Source: Isoetes taiwanensis
Lineage: Eukaryota; Streptophyta; Lycopodiopsida; Isoetales; Isoetaceae
Direction of reading: 5' to 3'
DNA: 64,000 nucleotides
Assembly (NCBI GenBank): GCA_021234155.1
Contig: JAJEKV010000125.1
Coordinates: 62,001-126,000, forward strand
Shown here: in pieces, positions 59,020 through 64,000 of the stretch
Position numbering within the stretch: the first letter of the stretch is position 1
Layout of the letters: each line of letters starts with the position of its first letter
Notes under the pieces: generated by a model
Database searches by the model: none
Told to the model about the DNA's origin: nothing
What the model saw: only the letters and a program-made list of their open reading frames with translations
Program-made: the position numbers and the translations under genes

Positions 59020-62000
59020 TGGCCGGAGGGTGAAGTGGCTTAAATCATAGTTCAAAGTCATATTTTGACAATCAATTCAAAACCATAACCCCGAACATTT
59101 AGAAACGAAATCCTCTGTAGCCAACGAACTACCTTTATCTTCCAAAATGCAGCTAAAGAGTTTCGCAACCTGTGAAATAAAGAACACACGAATTTCAGAA
59201 CTATAAAATATACGGGACTATTTGGGAAAATATTTAAAATTTAAGGGCATTTTGGGAATTTTAAAAATACGAAGGGCTTTTTGGGAATTAAGTCAAGGAA
59301 GGGAGCCCCTGAGAAATCGGTGCAACCTGCATAAGGCAACACTTGTTAAATACATTATACTTCCAAACAATCTTGTTTATTTCAAGAACCATGTGCATAA
59401 TGAGACTAGAGAATGCCAAACTTTTTAAAATGAGATATGGCGAGGAATGATAAGATTGGACGTTCCAAAACGTTTAAGCTAAGAATAAGAACAGTAGCCA
59501 ATATTGGCACACATTTAAGCAGCTATCAGTACTTTATGCTGGTAATGATAGAGGTCCAATGCATTTTGCTTAGCTTAGACATTCATGTTGTGAATACTAG
59601 CATATTCTTCAAGTACTATACTAGAATGTACACTTCCAAAATCTAAATCGGTTGTGATCACTCTAGAAGAGAAAAAGACATACCAAAATAAACTGCTACT
59701 ATAGGTCTAAAATACGACAGAGAATTCTCGCCACTGTAGGGAACAGTTTGACAATCATAGTACCAAGGCCCTACCAAGGACCACAACATATCAGAATATC
59801 CAGCATATGCTTAGAATATGCTGAAAACCCACATGAGCAAGGGTTTGGCCCCCTAGGGGCAACCCAAAAATTTTTGTAAGAAATCATTGAGCACATGAAT
59901 AGGTTTAGAATAGAATAGAATAGTGCTTTTAGCATATGATGATATATTTTCAATTATCCGAATAAAGATATTAATAACAAGATTTGGATGGACTTTTATA
60001 CAGAGCTATGTATGGATTACCAATGGGGCATAGAAAGGGATTCAATGTTGTTCAAAATAATTTGTCTGATCTAGATATATATGTAAATAAATATATATGT
60101 CAACAATGACAGAGACAGGGGTTGGACCAGGGACAGAGAAGGTGAAGGGTCTTGACATAAATAAAGTCAAAGAAATGCAAGAGTCTTTCTTCTGGCGGCA
60201 TGTATCTATGATGGCTTAGAAGATGCGGGGCAGTATTACATTGCTTCGAAGGCTTCAGTTTATGGCATTCATTGTTTTTGTAATTAAGGCAGCATGCTCT
60301 AATTTTGAATTGGCCATCATAAATCGCAGTCTAAACCACTTAAGCGTATACTAGAGCAAGGTCAATCAGAGACTTTCTGTTTACAATATATGGACTTATA
60401 ACTCTTGGCAGTTACTTTCTTAGAATTTATGTTGAGATAATTCCCAAGCTGTTGTAAATCTAAGTTGAAAGAACGTTGGAGATAAAGTCCCCAGTACAGA
60501 CCTTGATTTGAATGAATGGCTAAATGTGAGGGAAGCAATTGACATCTATGTTATAGGGTGAGTTTGATTTGACATTACATTGACGAGACTTTGGCGTTAA
60601 GCTCATAGCAATTTTGAACTTGGCCTTTCAGTTTTTTAAGATTTCACTCTTTTAAGTGCTGATAATGTCCTTGGTCTAGCAGATGAAGTCCCCCCAGCCA
60701 AATGAGAAGATTTGCATTTTAAACCCTAGATGGTGATTTTGTTTGGAGTAAAGTGCCTCAACATCACCTACAGTAAACTTGGCTGTGAAAGATGAAATTG
60801 ATCAACTTGAAGATAAAGTTGGCAAATGCATGCCACCTATAGAAGGGCACAACAAATATTGGTTGGTCAGGAAGGGCCATAGAAAGGCCTACAATATATC
60901 TAGTTTACAATTTTCCATTGGATAATCAGAGGGTGATGTACCTGAATGCGGTCACACATGCAACCCTACAAATCTGTTTGCTACCATGACTCCATTGTCT
61001 TTAGCTTCTCCTAATGGATGACCTCAATAGCAATAGGATTGAACACGATGTTATGTTCGGATATAAGAGCTGACCTGTAAAATAAAAGAGTATAATGAGC
61101 ATATCTTATGTGCATATGCATAGTAAGAATGTACTAGTCGTGACAGATGTATTTGAGTTCTTCGATTGAAGATTCTATTTTGCAGCTTTGTCGTTCGTGT
61201 ATAATTCCTTCAATTATTTAGCTTAAATCTGCAGGTCCAGCTAAATATAAAGCCGGGCGGGCCTTTGAACCCTTCGTAGCTCAAATTTTAGAATGGAACC
61301 CTTTTGTGGGCCTTCCTATGCATGGTATGTATAGCCATGTCTAGAATTTCAGTCTTTAATTATGAAATATTTGGTAAAACCCACTTTATGCAACCTCACT
61401 TATGTTTTGCAACTTCAGTTTGCAAAAATGCATATTTTTCTAGACTTAAATGATTAGAAATTGTAAGCATGTCCATGGCCTCTTAAAAAAAGAAAATAGG
61501 AAAGTAAATGCAAATAAGAAACTTATCATGTAGCAATGTTTGGCTTGGCATCGTTGGGCTTGGGTGAGATAGATTGAATAATAAACCCATGTGTATTAGA
61601 GATTTATAAGCAGGTTTTTGTGTAGAGGTATAAGAATTCACGTTTTGCTTCTTAACATTGTCCGTGCATATAACACCGACAAATTGCATAACACTGACAA
61701 ATTGCCAGTGAAGTATGATGTTGTAAGCTTATTTATTCTACCTATATCCTGCCAATGCAGGATCAACAGACACCACCTCTGTTGAATGAACCAAGAAGAT
61801 TTTGGACAATTATTGCGTTGCCCACTATTGTCAGTAATAAGTAGCAAGGTTTTGGTTTGTGGATGTTCCATTATCTCAATTTGGGATGGAGACATTTTGC
61901 AGGGTGATTGGCAAAACCACTGCATGATCTTTTAACTCCTTTCTCAATATACCCATGTCGCTTTTCTTGGCCTCTTTTCTTCTGTTCCAGACACAAATCA

Positions 62001-64000
62001 GTTACTTTTCTATTTCCAATCCGTGCCATGGTCCTACTGCACCGACTTACATTATTCAAATCGCCCACAGATAAATTTCTTTTCTCTGTCACCTGAGAAT
62101 AGACAATGCCATTTACTACAACAAAGTATGATGTTGTAAGTTTGTCTATTCTATCTCATAAATTATCCTGCTGTGCTGTGTCCTGAGAATAGAGAATGTA
62201 CCCAACATTTATTGCAACATAACGTTTATTAATACCAATGGAGATGATGTTGTGGCTGCACCTTGTGGTCAATAATATGGTAATAATATGTTATCATGCA
62301 GTTCTAGTGGCTATAGAGCTGCATACTACAGAAAAACAAATATGGCAGATCAGACATGAGGAAAAAGCATTGAGAACATGCAAGGGAAAAATACTGATAG
62401 CATTGTTAAACTCTTCACATCGTCTCATGTGCAGAACAATGATCTTGGCTTGACAGAACAAAAAAATATAGAAACTCTTAACAATTGTTCTTGTGTGGCT
62501 ACATGCAACCATTAAGAATGGAGATATCATTGGGCACACATTATCTTGTTGCATTGCTTGGGCACGCTTTCTCTCACCACAATTCAGATTCAAGCATAGT
62601 AGTCCTCCGTATTCAAACAATTTGTGAGGAGCAGTTCTGCATCAAGCTTAAAACAATTAAAATGTTTTATGATATTCTAGAGTTCATTATTAAAAATCAA
62701 ACTTCTTTTTACCTCTGTATAGCACCATGCACACTTTGTAGACAGTAGATTCCAGAAGAATGATTTCCTCCTCCAGACACTGAAAATGAATGGCTCTTGA
62801 ATGTTGTATAAAAAGGTCAAAGTGCAGTCAGCTTAGAATCCAACCATATCTTTCAAGTTTCTGAAAACAGTGACAAAGCTTTTATGGGCACTATAGTTCA
62901 TCTACATGATGGCAAAATTGAGTCATTCCTTGATGATTTATCTTGAATCGTATGCCTTTTGTAGTGGTTTCTAGTACTTATATTAGGAAGTCTTGTAGAA
63001 GAAGATAGGAGGATCTACAACAAATTTATGTTCCATTTTGAATCACTATCCTTTCCCTTCTGCAAACACCCTGTTTCCAATAGAAAAAAATTCTTCCAGG
63101 AGTAAAAGCAAATGAGTCAATTCAATCCAAACCTATTAGCATGTGCATCAAATATTGCCTCGATGGAGGATCATGAAAGGACCACTCTAAATCTTGGACT
63201 AGAAAACCTTTAATCCATCTACATATCCAGAACCTAAAGTTTTATTGAAATACAGCACCACCTCTTATTGCCTTTCTCATTATCCACACAAAGCTATGCT
63301 TAGCTTATGTTTTAGATCTTTGGATAAATTTCGGGGCCCTAAAACAGAATGATCAATCCAAAGTACCAGCAAATCCGACCAGATAAAATCAGGGTGCAGA
63401 TGGAGCTAGAGCAAATGGTTGAAGATTTGCCCCTTTACAAAATCTAGAGCAGAATAGGCGGTTTTTAGATGCGGTAGAAACCTTCAAAAGTCAGATTTGA
63501 CGCCCGATGGCTTCTTCGATTCATCACCGGTCAGTAAAAGGAAAAAAATGCCATCCAGCCTTTATGTAGAAGAAATGGACTTGAGTGCCACGACCGCAAC
63601 TGCCGTAGGTAGAGCACGGGAACGCCCAACTACAGAAAAGGGCTTAACCCGATGGGCTAGAGCCTGGCCATTCAATTGCGAGAACAAATCGACAACAACA
63701 AATAACAAAGACTTATGAAATTGTACAAAGTTGAAAAATTAGGGGATTTAGCTTTTGCAACATGACCGTCATATCTAAAAAATGAATAATCATCAAATAT
63801 AATATCTATAGATAGAAGAACACATTGAGAAGCTCTTAAGACCAAACAATAGTTCCCTATTTAAATTCAATCAACATTTCAACAAATTCTGCAGATCTTG
63901 AATTACCATGATCTATAAAAATGGTAACTTAGTTGCTTCAAGACCTAGAGCAAGTTGCTCAATTGTGTAGCAGGGATATAAAAAGTACAAAATTTAGAGT
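59020..64000. other. Non-coding stretch, no gene recognised
   Basis: Only short frames occur, none resembling a known protein. Imperfect repeats of TTTGGGAATTTTAAA occur at about 59220-59290, and AATGTATGATGTTGTAAG-like words occur near 61700 and 62130. The last 500 bp contain a somewhat GC-richer frame (63497-63718) of unknown meaning. Confidence 0.4.

Overview
The window is nuclear DNA of a land plant with a large, repeat-rich genome. It has spliced genes with GT-AG introns, a nuclear gene for a plastid ribosomal protein, and plant-type Copia, Ty3-gypsy, L1-like LINE, SINE and Mutator-like elements. The lineage is not resolved. The repeat density and the type of LINE reverse transcriptase would fit a fern or gymnosperm better than a compact angiosperm, but that is inference.

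Layout. 1-3.7 kb: decayed Ty3-gypsy pol (minus strand) and SINE debris. 3.7-9.8 kb: the only two intact host genes, both on the plus strand and about 520 bp apart. They are a PH-domain oxysterol-binding-protein-related protein (10 exons, 745 aa) and the plastid 50S ribosomal protein L24 precursor (4 exons, 185 aa). 9.8-20.2 kb: mostly non-coding, with one possible VPS13-like exon remnant. 20.2-31.6 kb: a lysine/histidine-transporter-like pseudogene whose exon is split by a 10.7-kb Mutator-like element (MULE). The MULE has a perfect 9-bp target duplication, about 255-bp terminal inverted repeats (TIRs), a broken MULE/SWIM transposase, at least three other gene-like units, and several kilobases of arrays. 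31.6-36.5 kb: non-coding with a SINE and short repeats. 36.5-49.5 kb: an L1-like LINE (minus) split by a Copia element (38067-47139), which is itself interrupted by a 5'-truncated LINE. 49.5-56.1 kb: two near-identical copies of a roughly 2.9-kb sequence; one carries a SINE and the other has the matching empty site. 56.1-59.0 kb: LINE remnants, including a second reverse transcriptase. 59-64 kb: nothing recognisable.

The best candidate for something undescribed is the MULE. A 14-bp word, GGTTAATGTGGCCA, lies at bases 29-42 from each terminus. The same word and its reverse complement fill the interior in well over a hundred copies (estimated by eye). The left array consists of about 44-bp units that are each a hairpin-capable inverted pair. 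The right array is a uniform head-to-tail array of about 15-16 bp period. The element therefore looks like a transposon that has turned a terminal, putatively transposase-binding word into internal satellite DNA. Its transposase frame is broken, so this copy is probably not autonomous.
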